From assembly GCA_012295275.1 (NCBI GenBank), contig CM022677.1, forward strand, positions 22,876,753 to 22,940,752: a stretch of 64,000 nt of DNA. The letters run 5' to 3'. The stretch comes from Chrysomallon squamiferum. Taxonomy: Eukaryota; Mollusca; Gastropoda; Neomphalida; Peltospiridae. The notes below the pieces were generated by a model that was not told the DNA's origin, did no database searches, and saw only the letters and a list, made by a program, of their open reading frames with translations. Position numbers and translations under genes: made by a program. Positions 11,250 to 27,673 of this stretch are shown here, piece by piece (the stretch's first letter is position 1; every line of letters starts with the position of its first letter).

Positions 11250-11870
11250 ACATATATTATATTACATGATTTGTAAACTATGTAACTGTTTTTTATATTT
11301 TATTATTCATAAAAAAATATATCTTCTGTTTCAGATACTAATAGGAATACTCTATAAATATTTACAAACACAAGATGTCAAATGTACAATAATATACATA
11401 TATGGAAAACATAATTTTATTTAATTTATTTTATTTATCTGGGTTCTTCTTTCATACAGTTATTTATATTTTGTTATTGTGAATACATTTTTATCTTCTG
11501 TTTCAGATACTACTAAAGGTAATAAACTTACACAAATACATTACACACATTACATATACCCACACATATACACATTCAAAGACTATTTTTATCTACTGTT
11601 ACAGACATACTTACTACATAAATATTTTTCCTCAGATTCTGATGCCAGTGAGATGCACGGTACTAAAGTATTCTCGTTAGTGTACACACGCAAACACATC
11701 AGTACAGAACGATGGGGTACGAACCATAAATAATAAAAATAGCAATCAAATGCAGATACAGATTGTATTGGATATGGGTTGTGTTACTGAAAACATGACT
11801 TATTTTCGGAACTATCCTTTACGCTCTGTTCAAATCATTCTGTTAAATGCATTTTCTCATGTGTCAGAAA
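11250..11870 (+). other. Copy A-specific segment with mini-exon-like pieces
   Basis: This segment interrupts the alignment of copy A to copy B. On the plus strand it has repeated acceptor-like strings (cttctgtttcag) followed by very short open pieces and GT. One is 11506-11517 (12 nt, then GTAATA). Another is about 11636-11659 (24 nt, DSDASEMH-like, then GTACTA). Both are phase 1-1 and resemble the 39-nt stalk exons of the TNFR-like genes (AGAT..AGATGTCAGTG). No cysteine-rich exon accompanies them on this strand. They may be an inverted fragment of a third gene copy or chance similarity. Confidence 0.3.
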
Positions 11871-12204
11871 TGTTGACAGCAAAATAACTTACTCAAAATC
11901 GATCCTAATATATTGTTGTAATCCAGTTGAAAATTCAAACCTGTTTAGTATTAGAAATAGCTGGGAAAACAGAAATCAAACATTTTGGTTTGTTGTTGTT
12001 GTTGTTTTTTTTGTTGTTGTTTTTTGTGTTCTTAAATAATTCGTATAGCTGGTTTCAGAAATACTAAATTTGTATTTGCTTAATTTATTTCAAAATTTAA
12101 TAAAAACAAATAGTTAATATTGGTTAAAGTAGGGGTGAGTGTTTTAAAACTTCTACACCAGGACCTAGCTAAATAAATAAATAAATAAATAACAAACAAA
12201 CAAA

Positions 12205-12235
<31 letters not shown>

Positions 12236-12310
12236 ATCCTGATTATACATATATATCTACTTCCCGGGGAAATAATATTAATAACACTTGGAATTGTTGT
12301 ATACACTGTT

Positions 12311-12419
<109 letters not shown>

Positions 12420-12629
12420 ATAAACAGATTGTTATTATTATGACATGTTATTAACAAATACATTTTTTTGTATGAAATGTGCCTACATTCCCAACATTTA
12501 ATTTATCAGCTGCTGATTATCCTGTAGAGATATTTTCACTAAAGCTGAATTCACTTTAGGAGATTAAGGGCGTATTTACACTATATTACACAATCTAGTA
12601 AACCAGTAATGACAACAGCAACAACAACA

Positions 12630-12813
12630 AATAACAATAATAATAAACCGATTTTAATATATTTAAAACAATTTGATTTTCTATTTTTTTCTTCTATTCA
12701 TTAATCATGTTTCTAGTTTTGTCAGTGAGATTATTGCACTGTTATTATGAGGTATTAACGATAGTTGTCGTCATAAATAAAATAAACTGAACGAATGAAA
12801 AGCTTATATAGTT

Positions 12814-12852
<39 letters not shown>

Positions 12853-13690
12853 TAGTTAAAATTGCTTTCTAAGTAACTTCATTTGCTATGTAATATTATT
12901 AACTTAAATTATGTCAGACTCTACACATGGGTTTATATTACTACAAAAATAGATTAGCAATTCTCAGATATTTGGAAATAGGGAATTGAACAAGGGATTG
13001 AATATTATGTCAGCAGTGTTAATAGCTGACAAATATACGTAACACAATTGTTTTCTAAGTATTTTAGTTTAACACATCTTGCAGTTTACCTTACGTATTT
13101 GTTAGAAAGATGTTAACTTTCACATCATTCTTAATTCACATATGTATATATATATATAAGAGAATAGTGTCTCTGAATAAAACCGTCACACTTTTTTCAT
13201 CATGAATGTTCGTTGAACCAGATTATTTGAAAAACATGAGCACAAAAACGACGTACAGACCAGTATGACTAATACAAGTTATCGCTTCGCTGATTTTCAT
13301 AGTCTTTCAGTTAGCTCGTTCATATAGTGATGATAAATGATGCAGTACAAAGTCAAAGCATTTTCTAATGTCAGTGTTTCCAATATCAAATAGTTTAAAT
13401 AATAATAATAATAGCTGTAATAGTAGTATTACTACAACTGCTATTACTACTACTACTACTACTACTAATAATAATAATAATAATAAAACGTTTTGATAGA
13501 AGATTTTCTAACAACATAACTACCTATCCATAACAACAAATTCTACTCCACAAAACTGTTAATAAAAATTACTGAATTTTTGTCTTCTTATTTAACCTGA
13601 ATGTATTCTGTTCCAACCAGTGTCTCACGACATGTGTATCAGATAATTATTAACGTGTTTCTGTTTTATCCGCAGAGTGGAAAACATAAA
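12630..13690. other. AT-rich spacer without visible genes
   Basis: The stretch contains AT-rich sequence, a (TTA)n tract at about 12825-12850, a diverged copy of the caaactctatacatgg repeat near 12905-12945 and a CTA/TAA trinucleotide patch near 13400-13490. At 13675 a pyrimidine-rich tract ends in cgcag and leads openly into the 30-bp minisatellite. No domain-bearing frame was found. Confidence 0.5.
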
Positions 13691-13693
13691 GAC

Positions 13694-14240
13694 ATGTTTG
13701 ATGTTACTTATGTGTGTATAATGTGTGGTGTTGTTACTGATGTGTGTGTAACGTGTGGTGCTGTTACTGATGTGTGTGTAACGTGTCGTGCTGTTACTGA
13801 TGTGTGTAACGTGTAGTGATGTTACTGATGTGTGTGTAACGTGTAGTGCTGTTACTGATGTGTGTGTAACGTGTAGTGCTGTTACTGATGTGTGTAACGT
13901 GTTGTGCTGTTACCGATGTGTGTGTAACGTGTAGTGATGTTACTGATGTGTGTGTAACGTGTAGTGCTGTTACTGATGTGTGTGTAACGTGTAGTGCTGT
14001 TACTGATGTGTGTGTAACGTGTAGTGCTGTTACTGATGTGTGTGTAACGTGTCATGATGTTACTGATGTGTGTGTAACGTGTAGTGATGTTACTGATGTG
14101 TGTGTAACGTGTAGTGCTGTTACTGGTGTGTGTGTAACGTGTCGTGCTGTTACTGATGTGTGTGTAACGTGTAGTGCTGTTACTGATGTGTGTGTAACGT
14201 GTCGTGCTGTTACTGATGTGTGTGTAACGTGTAGTGCGCC
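13694..14240. repeat. 30-bp minisatellite, about 18 copies
   Basis: The repeated unit is gtgtgtaacgtgtagtgctgttactgatgt, with point variants. The period (30) is a multiple of three, so a frame stays open: on the plus strand it reads repeated VTDVCVTCSA, on the minus strand repeated LHVTHTSVTA, a Thr/Ser-rich mucin-like motif. Two units that have lost GT break the frame. An acceptor-like tract ending cgcag lies just upstream at 13675. It has no recognised domain, so it is called a minisatellite first and a possible coding repeat second. Confidence 0.9.
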
Positions 14241-14459
14241 TGCGAGGTAGTCACGTTTCCGTGTCTCGGGTTTTCTCTTTTGTTTTCTTTAACCTACCAG
14301 TCTCTTCTTCTTACTTCTGTATTCATTATTTATTTATTTATGTTTGTATTTATTTATTAATTTCTGTGTATTCCTTTAAATATGTTTTCGTTGTTTGCAC
14401 GTATGAGACAGGATATATATATATGTGTGTGTGCGAAAGTGATATGTATTGTAATCTAT

Positions 14460-18730
<4,271 letters not shown>

Positions 18731-18735
18731 ACTCA

Positions 18736-18768
18736 TATAAAGCTTTATAAAATGTACGTAAAAATCAT
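18736..18768 (+). repeat. Left short direct repeat flanking the frameshifted block
   Basis: The string ataaagctttataaaatgta is repeated as ataaagctttataaaataag at about 19822-19856, each followed by cgtaaaaa. The two copies bracket the intronless coding-like block in the same orientation, about 1.08 kb apart. They could be terminal repeats or a duplicated target. The distance from each repeat to the coding block (about 80-190 bases) is not diagnostic. Confidence 0.45.
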
Positions 18769-18839
18769 TAATAAATAACAGATTATATTGGAATCCTACT
18801 AACGGAACAATTAGCTGGGTGCAAACAACGAGGAATTAT

Positions 18840-19634
18840 TATTGTTGAGAACTAAACGTTGAAGTTGAAATACTTGATATTGTTCAAAATAATTTAGAAG
18901 AACACTTTCTTACTAGTTATTCAGTTACCTGTTCATACGAAGAATCCCTGAAGAAGTTCAGAAGCGAACTTGTAAATTTTTCAACTTTTTACAATTGTCA
19001 TTATTTAAAAGATTATGGGAATCTAGAATCTGTGTATTAGATAACATTATTTCTGACTTTACTAAACGTGTACGTTGGACTTTAAGAAAAATGACTTTGT
19101 TGGATAGTGTAATCGATGTAATGAAGGATTACATTAAAAATGGCTTGGGAGATGAGTTAGACGGTGAATGGTTGATAAGTACTGTTGAAACGTGCAGAGA
19201 ATACGATTTAGATGACGTACGCGGTCGAATGTGTTTACTACGTTGGAACATAGACGAAGAACATGAAGACTACAAAGAACATGTTGATTAACTGAAGATG
19301 ATATTGAAGACATGTTACTGACTATCCGCATAGAAAATATCATGAAAGATGACTTGACCATTAAAATCATGGCTTATGATGAACAATCTATGGGTGAAAT
19401 AAGATCACGTTACAGAAGTGTTATTACATGTTTGAGGAAAGAAATCTACGACGTGGAGATGAAGTTAATCAGAAAACGTACTTAAATGCATCGAAGTTCA
19501 ATAGTTTAGAGATTGTTGTATGTTCTATGTTCATTAAAGAGTCTGTTATTAGACGTGAATATGTACGGTGGGGCTTTGAAGATGAAGATGTATCGACCAT
19601 TGCAACAGTTGCTTTGAAATTCAGTCAAAGTTAA
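18840..19634 (+). pseudogene. Intronless, frameshifted coding-like block of unknown identity
   Basis: Coding-like sequence continues across at least four frame segments without splice sites. The segments are about 18853-19040 (ends NLESVY-stop), 18995-19291 (98 aa, MSLFKRLW... ending EHVD), about 19289-19484 (LTEDDIEDMLL...) and 19428-19634 (68 aa, ends KFSQS). The peptides are rich in Asp/Glu/Arg/Lys and clearly less AT-biased than the flanks. The frames overlap by a few bases as expected for small indels in one ancestral frame of about 240 codons. I recognise no domain. A decayed intronless gene from a retrocopy, mobile element or endogenised virus are all possible. Similar 30-base strings flank it. 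Confidence 0.5.
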
Positions 19635-19639
19635 ATAAA

Positions 19640-20560
19640 TGAATTGAATAATAGTATTTGTTTTATATTATAAACAACAACAAAAAAATATTTGTATTCA
19701 ATTTTTATTCAAGCAAAGCAAAAGCATACAAAACAGTCCTGCAAGAGGCAAACCACATGACAATTTATAATAAAATCAAATAAGTTATAATCATTTGTTT
19801 TTCATCTCCAGACACCAGCAAATAAAGCTTTATAAAATAAGTACGTAAAAAATGCTTCGTAATACAGTGGTTAGTTTTGCATCAAGCCAACATCACAATC
19901 TAACAAGTGTGAATAACATTCAAATAACCCACAAAACAAACTTTAAAGAGTAAAAAAAAATTAAATTTATTACGAAATTAAATATAATTAACTTAATAAA
20001 ATGTTACATGAAAACATTTAAAGTAATTTATTGGTTTTTTAAAAATTATTTTAGGAAATTGAAAAACCAAATTATATTTATTCACTTAGTTATTTTATAT
20101 TACATATATTTATTTTTTATTATTATTTTTTTTTTTTTACAATAGTTTTTTTTAAGTGCTTGTTATTTTATACGATTTTTATTCACACAGACAAACACAC
20201 AAAACACACATATAACACTGAATTCAGTTTCACAATTTTATTTTAAACGGCAAAGATTTTAATTTGACTTCTTTAACAGAAGTTTTCAGATTTTTGTTGT
20301 GAACATTATGTTAATTTGCGAAAAATGTATTATGGTACTTAATGTTCTTTGTAAAATGTTTTAAATAACATTAGAATTAACATGACTGTTCTTTAACTGC
20401 AATTATAATAACTTTCTCATTGTTTTTGTAGTTGATAGCTGGATAATGAAATATAATTAGGATGACGGCGAACATTTGTTATTTTAAGATATATAAAAAG
20501 CGAAGTGAAAAAACAAAGATGGCGGAGTAAGTGTTTAGATTTAGGGTTTCTAACGCCACA
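19640..20560. other. AT-rich sequence, start of segmental duplication copy B
   Basis: From about 19910 the sequence aligns with copy A from 5690. The part before it (19640-19900) is unique AT-rich sequence with no gene. The part up to 20560 corresponds to the 3' flank of the TNFR-like gene. An extra short CA-rich insertion (20180-20220) is present relative to copy A. Confidence 0.6.
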
Positions 20561-20573
20561 CAACACGGATTTC

Positions 20574-20632
20574 TCAGAACAGGATGTAAAACACTGCAGT
20601 GAAAACTGAAATGACAAGCATCACATCTCCTC
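20574..20632 (-). CDS. TNFR-like copy B, terminal exon: hydrophobic tail and stop
   Basis: The acceptor is a T-run ending ttttttag. It enters at phase 1 and reads GGDVMLVISVFTAVFYILF then TGA. Compared with copy A the hydrophobic run is kept while the last residues change (NQF to ILF). This fits selection for a C-terminal hydrophobic signal and not for a cytoplasmic motif. Confidence 0.8.
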
Positions 20633-21895
20633 CTAAAAAATAAAAAATAAGAATATTAAATGTTTCAGGTTGTTCAAGCGTGTGTGTGTCTCTATGTGTG
20701 TCTGTGTGTGTGTGTGTGTGTATGTAAATTTTTATGTATATAATATATAACCGTAGGTACGTATGTGTGTAGGTATGTATCTATTTATATAGGTAAGCAT
20801 GTATATGTACATATGTATATATGTATTTTTGAATGTATGTGTGTATGTATGTATGTATGTATGTATATGTGTATGTATGTATGTATGTGTGTATGTATGT
20901 ATGTATGTGTGTATGTATGTATGTAAATATGCGTATGTGTTTGGATTCGTACCTTTATGTTGGTGAAAAACTTACCAGTCTCATGTAGTGTGTTTGTCCC
21001 ACTGACGTCATCATCTAAAACAGAAGATGAAGATTTATAAGAAATTAACAAAGTATAATTTTAGTGAACAAATCTAGTTCTAAATATTTACAACTAGAAG
21101 AAATAATAACTAAATTATTATATGTTCTAACAAGATGTAGAATTATCTTTATATATTAATATTTACATAGATTCAGATATAACTTACCTATAATACAGTG
21201 TCCAATTTTCAAATTGCCTCCTTTCTTTTGCAGATGACATCCTTCTTTACATCTGCACTGTGTGTTTCTCACTTTGGTACATTTCTCTACTTCTGTTTGA
21301 GTCGTGTTGTCACACGTGTCACATTCAGCACATCTAGTAGCACGAGTGTAGTTCGACTCGTAAAACCCTTCTTCACAAGGCTCACATTTTGATTCATCAC
21401 CGTTCTCTGTGCAGTGTGCTACAAGTCGTGTTCCAGGAGGACACTTTTTACAGTGTACTCCATTTATTTCATATTGTTCGATCTGAAAAATAATATGAAA
21501 AATGTTACAATTATCAGTTACAGTTATGTAAGGCTGACTAAGGTTCAAGTTTCAGTTTATAGTTACAATTTCACGTTTCAGCAACAATTTAATAACATTT
21601 ACTAACATCACAGTCAATCATTATGTTTTGAAAAGTCATTGATACACATGCATGGTAACACACACAGGCACACACACACGCACACTCTATACATGCACAC
21701 TCACTAAAAAGAAAACAAAATACATCTAGTAAGCAGTGATGTTGTTGTGAAGTTGCGAGTGCGAGTAGTTTACGTTGGATACAGGTTGAGTTGGTTAAAA
21801 ACGTACCTCGTTTTCTGAACTTTCCAGAACTTTTGCTCCCACTGTTGCTCTAAATAGTAAGGCAGCCATTAAAATCCACATAAAAAGTTCCATGT
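20574..21895 (-). CDS. TNF-receptor-superfamily protein, short, probably GPI-anchored decoy-like (copy B)
   Basis: Exons (minus, 5'->3'): 21895-21807 (ATG at 21893), 21482-21188, 21014-20976, 20632-20574. The CDS is 480 nt, 159 aa, and all junctions are phase-compatible. The signal peptide is identical to copy A. The cysteine-rich exon is the same length (295 nt) with substitutions E>K, K>E, S>N and F>C (CRCKEGCH, an extra cysteine), plus a rewritten last 10 residues. There is one stalk exon (DDDVSGTNTLHET) and then a terminal exon GGDVMLVISVFTAVFYILF-stop. No cytoplasmic domain is present. Splice donors GTACGT, GTAAGT and GTAAGT are strong. It is a paralogue of the gene at 6244-7971 with the same inferred decoy-like role. 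Confidence 0.85.
20976..21014 (-). CDS. TNFR-like copy B, 39-nt stalk exon (single)
   Basis: Acceptor ttctgttttag, 39 nt, donor CTG|GTAAGT, phase 1-1. It encodes DDDVSGTNTLHET. Copy A has three related exons at 7090-6688, so the expansion (or a loss here) followed the gene duplication. Confidence 0.8.
21188..21482 (-). CDS. TNFR-like copy B, exon 2: cysteine-rich domains
   Basis: 295 nt, acceptor tattatttttcag, donor ATAG|GTAAGT. All 12 cysteines of the copy A exon are kept, with one added (F>C in the CRCKEG region). By eye, 16 bases differ from copy A. Ten of these are in the last 40 bases of the exon, where six of ten residues change. Of the other six, four change the amino acid. Confidence 0.9.
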
Positions 21896-22494
21896 CTGTG
21901 ATAACTCCAGGAAAAATAATAATAATAAACCTTAAAATGTACGCGAAAAAAGCTACTGCTGCTATGACTTATACTAATACTAATACTAATAACTGTAGAA
22001 TGGAAATGTTTACGTAAAGTAACTGACTGATTAAAGCTATCAAGGTAAATTAAGATTACTTCCTCCACTTTGACCTTGTCTAGCCCTTTACCGCAACTGC
22101 GCATTAACACTCGTATCACGCGTTTTATCAAACCAATCACGTTTTATAAACGTCATGTCCGTTTCAGCGCCTTCATTAAATAACTGAATCACGACGTTAT
22201 CTTCCTCGGAAACTTTAACACATGATTCAGCATGCAGGAAAAAGAGATGATGGTGATCTAGTAAAAACCCAGCTTTTCAGAACAAACCTGCGAGTGAAAA
22301 AATTCCAATCTTCTTCTTTGTGTGTCTTTGTGTGTTTTGGTGTATGATTATTAATCAGAAATTAACCACATTTCTTGACCAAACAAAAATTTAAACAAGA
22401 ATAAAATGATGTGTTGTTTGTTTATACAGAGGTGGCCAACATTCAAACACTTAATTTAAACTAAATAATTTTACTCGTGCATCTTGTTATTTAG

Positions 22495-22612
22495 TAATAA
22501 TAAAAATAATAATAATACTAATAATAACAACAACAACAATAACAATAATAATAATGATAATAATAATAATAATAATCATAATCATAATCATAATCATAAT
22601 CATCATTATTAT
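22495..22612. repeat. Trinucleotide array (TAA, CAA, TCA)
   Basis: A short equivalent of the copy A array at 8575-8900, made of TAA, ACA and CAT-type units. Its different composition shows fast turnover of these arrays since the duplication. Confidence 0.85.
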
Positions 22613-23180
22613 ATCAGTATCTCTAAATGTACATCGAGAATTTATACTTCAAGATCACTATTCCTTTTTAATTAGTAATTTTCATCACTGAAAAGTATAT
22701 TTATTTTATTTAAAACAAATAAAATGCCTTTCAACTTTATTTTTCATAATTAGGTTAACAAAACAACATTACGAAACACACACATACACACACAGATTAC
22801 TGCCATTTTTGCTGTTGTTGTTCACCTATTTAGTTAACTGTTAGCAAATTTTCATGAATTACTTTTAACATTGTTATAGAAAGTTATTTTACGAATATAT
22901 TTATTTTATCTAATTATTTATGATTACCACAGGAATCTCACTAAATTCTTCTGAACCAAGATTTTACATTATAAATATTATAAACATTAAGAATTTTGGA
23001 TTATTTTGAGCTATCACTGAAATAAGGATAAAACTAGGTTCATGCAGATTCTTGTCACAGCAGTCTGTTTTTACGAGTGTTTCAGTCACTCGTAAATCTG
23101 ACTTTTCACCCAGCTCGCTGTTATTATTATTATTATTAGTAGTAGTAGTAATAGTATGACTGACATTACTACTACTACTA

Positions 23181-23212
<32 letters not shown>

Positions 23213-23867
23213 ACTACTATTGTTTTTGACCATTATTATTATCACTGATATTATTATAATTATTATTACTACTATTTTAGAATCATTTCTGTCATTTAAG
23301 TATTGTTATTGCTATTATCATTTATTACTATCATCATAACCACCACCATCATCATCGTCATGTCATGCTCATTATTATTATCATTACTACTACTATTTTA
23401 TCATCATTACTGTCATTAACTAGATGTTATTATTGTTATTATCATTATTTATTTATTTATTTATTTATTATTACAGATATTATCACTATTACCACTGCTA
23501 TTTTATCATTTATGTTTTGCTATTGTTGCTGTTATCATACTTTATTATTATTATAATTATGATCATCATCACATGTCATCATCATCATCATTAATATCTG
23601 AACGTGTATATTCTTAATTTATTTTACACACATTAAAATGTTTCTTCATTAAAAATAAATTAAAATGTCTTTATTCCTACTATTTAGAACTAAAATAAAA
23701 TAAAGAATTTATACTTCATGATAACTATTTCTTTTTAATTAGCATTTTTCATCACTGAAAAGTTTATTTGTTTATTTAAACAAATAAAATTTATTTCAAT
23801 ATTTTATTAAACCTTAAATTTAACAAACATTACGACTTATTTGATTAAATCAAAACTTAATATTATT

Positions 23868-23871
<4 letters not shown>

Positions 23872-23945
<74 letters not shown>

Positions 23946-24029
23946 TATATTTTATTGTTTATATTAATGTGTTGTAGATGTTGAGGTTAAATTAGAAATA
24001 GTTACAAATACTTCTGTTTGACATTCAAT

Positions 24030-24107
<78 letters not shown>
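23872..24107. repeat. (GA)n ... (CT)n inverted microsatellite pair, copy B
   Basis: About 34 GA units (23872-23940) face about 38 CT units (24031-24107) over a spacer of about 90 bases conserved with copy A. The two runs can pair into a long GA:CT stem. Frames through them encode only Ser-Leu or Arg-Glu repeats. Confidence 0.9.
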
Positions 24108-24115
<8 letters not shown>

Positions 24116-24948
24116 GAGATTTGGTTGTTTCCTTTTTGTCTCAGACCGCATATTACTGCGTGGACTTTATAAATGTCATAAACATTTGAATGTAGGACAT
24201 TGCAAATACATCGTTTTTAATATAGCTTCAACTCACTGTACAAGTAAAACCGCCACTGATGAAACAACAATGATTCAAATAATGATATAAACTTAGTATA
24301 AGTTTCACTATTTTACCTTAAGGCATAATGTATAATGTTTGCTTTGCTAGACCGAAAAACCGTTTGAGACACATTGTAAAAAAAGTCTCTAAATTATTGA
24401 TTGCGTTGCTATACGAGTTTTAATTTCAAATGGTCTTGTCTCCTATCTCACACTATGTTTGTGTGTTGCCAGGACTTCTGTGTCTACGTAGACTCTGTGA
24501 TTCAGTCTCTTTCGATATTCCTGTCTGATATTTCAAAAATGCAGTCAAAGAGCCTTGTTTCATCTTTTGTATGTTTTAACATCAGGTTATGTCATCTTTA
24601 GACAAATCACAAAATGAGGCCCCCACCCTGTCGTTACGGCCACATAATATCATATTCCAAGTAATAAGAAGTTGTGTATTAAGATCTGTGCAGTATTAAC
24701 AAGGTTACATACAAAATAACTCCTTCCCCCACTCATAAATTGCTTTGTTGAAAAGTATTGTTAATTTCCAGTCAAAAAATCCAAACCTGCTATGAATAGC
24801 TGGGAAAAACGAAAGCAAAACTTCTTGTTTTATTGTGTTTTTTTTTTTTTTTTTGAGTTCTGGTTTCAGAACTGAAATACTAAATTTGTATTTGCTTAAT
24901 TTGTTTCAAAATCTGAATTGCACATATTTATCTACTCCCCGTGTGTCT

Positions 24949-24959
24949 GCGTGTGTGTA

Positions 24960-25051
<92 letters not shown>
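24949..25051. repeat. Compound (TG)n(GA)n microsatellite, copy B
   Basis: TG units followed by about 38 GA units, paralogous to 12311-12416. It is followed by the same dispersed repeat that ends the duplication. Confidence 0.95.
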
Positions 25052-25053
<2 letters not shown>

Positions 25054-25281
25054 TATAAAGAGATTGTTATTATAATGACGTGTTAACAAATAATAACTTT
25101 TTTTTAAAATCTCCATACAATCACAAAATTTAATTTATCAGATGCTGATTATTCTGTTAAGATATTTTTGTTAAAGAGATGAAAAATCGACATTCAAATC
25201 TTAAGGAGAATTCAGTTTAGGAGATTAAGGGCGTATTTATATCACGTTACAGAATGTAATAAACCAGTAATGACAACAACA

Positions 25282-25318
<37 letters not shown>

Positions 25319-25319
25319 G

Positions 25320-25409
25320 GGTGGACCAGTGTGTAGAATATTTTGTGAGTACGGGATGAAACTTGATGAGAATGGATTCCCCTTCGTGAAACGCCGGTTC
25401 AGCACCTAA
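25320..25409 (+). pseudogene. Degenerate antistasin-like exon
   Basis: After an acceptor-like TTA tract ending attattag, 29 codons read openly to a stop: GGPVCRIFCEYGMKLDENG, then FPFVKRRFST. The piece VCRIFCEYG..LDENG matches the antistasin-domain pattern C...C..G...DENGC..C.C. The three following cysteines are replaced (GFPFVKR where GC..CKC is expected), each by a change reachable through one or two bases. The region is clearly less AT-rich than its flanks. I read it as a decayed or highly diverged antistasin (serine-protease-inhibitor) exon. No partner exon was found nearby. Confidence 0.4.
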
Positions 25410-25419
25410 GTAAATTTTA

Positions 25420-27306
25420 TCAATTATTTTATAAGAATATATTAATAATCAGATTATTATTATTATTATTATTATTATTGTTAGAAATCAATGTGGTTTT
25501 CTGTTACATACACAACATATAAGAGTGATAATTAGATGTGCAGCGGAATGTTAAGTGGTGCTGTGTTCTGTAATTAACAAATAGTGTAACAAGAAAAGGC
25601 TAAAAGAAAGGTGAGATCCCGCAGGTTTAATACTATCACAGATTACTATTTATAATTCAGTCTTCTAGAGTCAAAATGATTACATTCACAAGTTGAGAAT
25701 AAAATATATTAATGTGAGTACTGATGTGTAAATGAATAAATTGAGTTTCAGCTATAATACTGTTTTAGTAGTAGTAGTAGTAGAAAATAATTTTAAAATG
25801 CTCAAAATTTAAAAGTCCTGAGATATTTAAAAGTACACATGCAGAAAACATATATATAATTTATCAGTCTTCAGAAAATGTTTCATCCTGTTAATATCAT
25901 TTATAATAAAATATTTCAATTTTCTCTTGTCCCGTAAGCTTTTACAATCAGTTTTAAAAAGTTTCAAATTATTTGTATAAACTGTGCTCTCAAAAATGAT
26001 AAACCCAAAACAACAACAACAAAAAGAAGAGATATAATAATAGTAATAATACAAAAGAAAGAACAAAAAAGTGTGCATTTTATACAAATACACTAAGATT
26101 GATAAATATTCAAAAACCTGACATTTTCTTTATTTGTACGACGTTATCTCATTCATTATCGTCAGCACTATTTTTATCTGGAATATTAACATAACAATAT
26201 ATTTCTATATTGTCAAGGTTTATGTAGTTTACTTTAAACATTAATATTTCTTTGTATTAGATCACCTCTGAATATAATAATAATACAGAAAAATTATAAG
26301 ACACGATCAATATAGTTTACTATTAATCTGAGGGTTTGGGTTGCTACAGTTTCTGTTATTAATAAGGTGATATTAAGAATACCTCTGTAATTATACTTCT
26401 GTGGCAGATACATATTATCAGTACCACAGAAAATACAGAATGACTGAGTGAAAATGACGTGTAAATACGTTACCCTTTTACCAGCTCTCTCTTTGCTCCT
26501 TCTTTTTGTTACGTGCAAAACTGAATACCTTGGTAATTATATTCTTATTTTATTGTAGAAATTTTTACTTTCAGAATATTAATTGATATACTTTTCCATT
26601 AGCAATAAGAACAGTCAGAATTTTATGTTATCTGCAGATTAAAATGTCAATGTAATGCCTTCTATAACAAAATAAAAATAAAATTTTATTTTCCAACTAT
26701 GTAAAGGTTATCAAAAATCACAATGTAGTTTTCTCTTACTTACACCAAGTAAAAGTGCCACGTCATGTCAATAACCTTTTATTTAATAATTAGAGAATAC
26801 TAAAAGAAAAAGTGATATTATACGAAAAGGTTATTAAAATTATATAACGCCGTACAAATAAAATAAATATTTCACTTTTATTAATTGTCAATAAAATACA
26901 TATTTAGTAGGAGCGCAGTTAATATGACAGAATCTAGAATCGAGAATTATGTTATAAACATATTTCTTTAACTTTAATAACAACATATAAGCAATTGACA
27001 TACATGTGTATCTGTAAGAATGAGTATATCTTCGTTATTATTAATTTTGTATTTTTTTTTTTCACAATTTATTGATTATTTATTACAAGTATCACGAGTA
27101 ATACGAGTATCTCTGGATAATATATTAACATTGCAAATGGAGAGAAGGCGTTTAGAGTCATAACGGTTATACTGACAAATTGAGAATTAAACTAAATTTC
27201 TACAGATATCTGAACAAAGACTGCGCGTCGGAATTTACGATGTATTCACTGTCAGTATTTTTATTATTAAAATGACACGTTTATATGATTAAATTGAGGT
27301 TTATCT

Positions 27307-27389
<83 letters not shown>

Positions 27390-27639
27390 TTGATAAGACG
27401 TTTAAATTCCTGGACAATAATAAGCAGTTTATTGAGTTCTAAGCTTTTTGATTTTATTTGGTGCATTAACATAAATAATTAAGAACAAGAAAGAAAAAGT
27501 AGGAGGAAAATAACAACACCGTTTATTTGAAGTTTATGGTCAGTGATTGGCTTGTAATAAGATAAAAAAAAAAAAAAAAAAAAAAAAAAGAACCGCATCG
27601 ATTTATAATTTGTATATTTTATTTTATTTTATTTACACT

Positions 27640-27673
<34 letters not shown>

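Larger units (their letters stand above)
19910..25280. repeat. Segmental duplication, copy B
   Basis: The partner of 5690-12625, in the same orientation and order, about 5.4 kb long. It lacks the extra stalk exons, the large trinucleotide block and the 11.25-11.87 kb segment of copy A. Both ends show the same dispersed repeat (ggagattaagggcgtatt) at the right border, which may have mediated the duplication. Confidence 0.85.

Noticed and set aside
26383-26443. Minus-strand exon-like piece reading SFCIFCGTDNMYLPQKYNY with splice-like ends
   Set aside because: A CxxC piece alone is too short to assign, and no compatible neighbouring exon was found.
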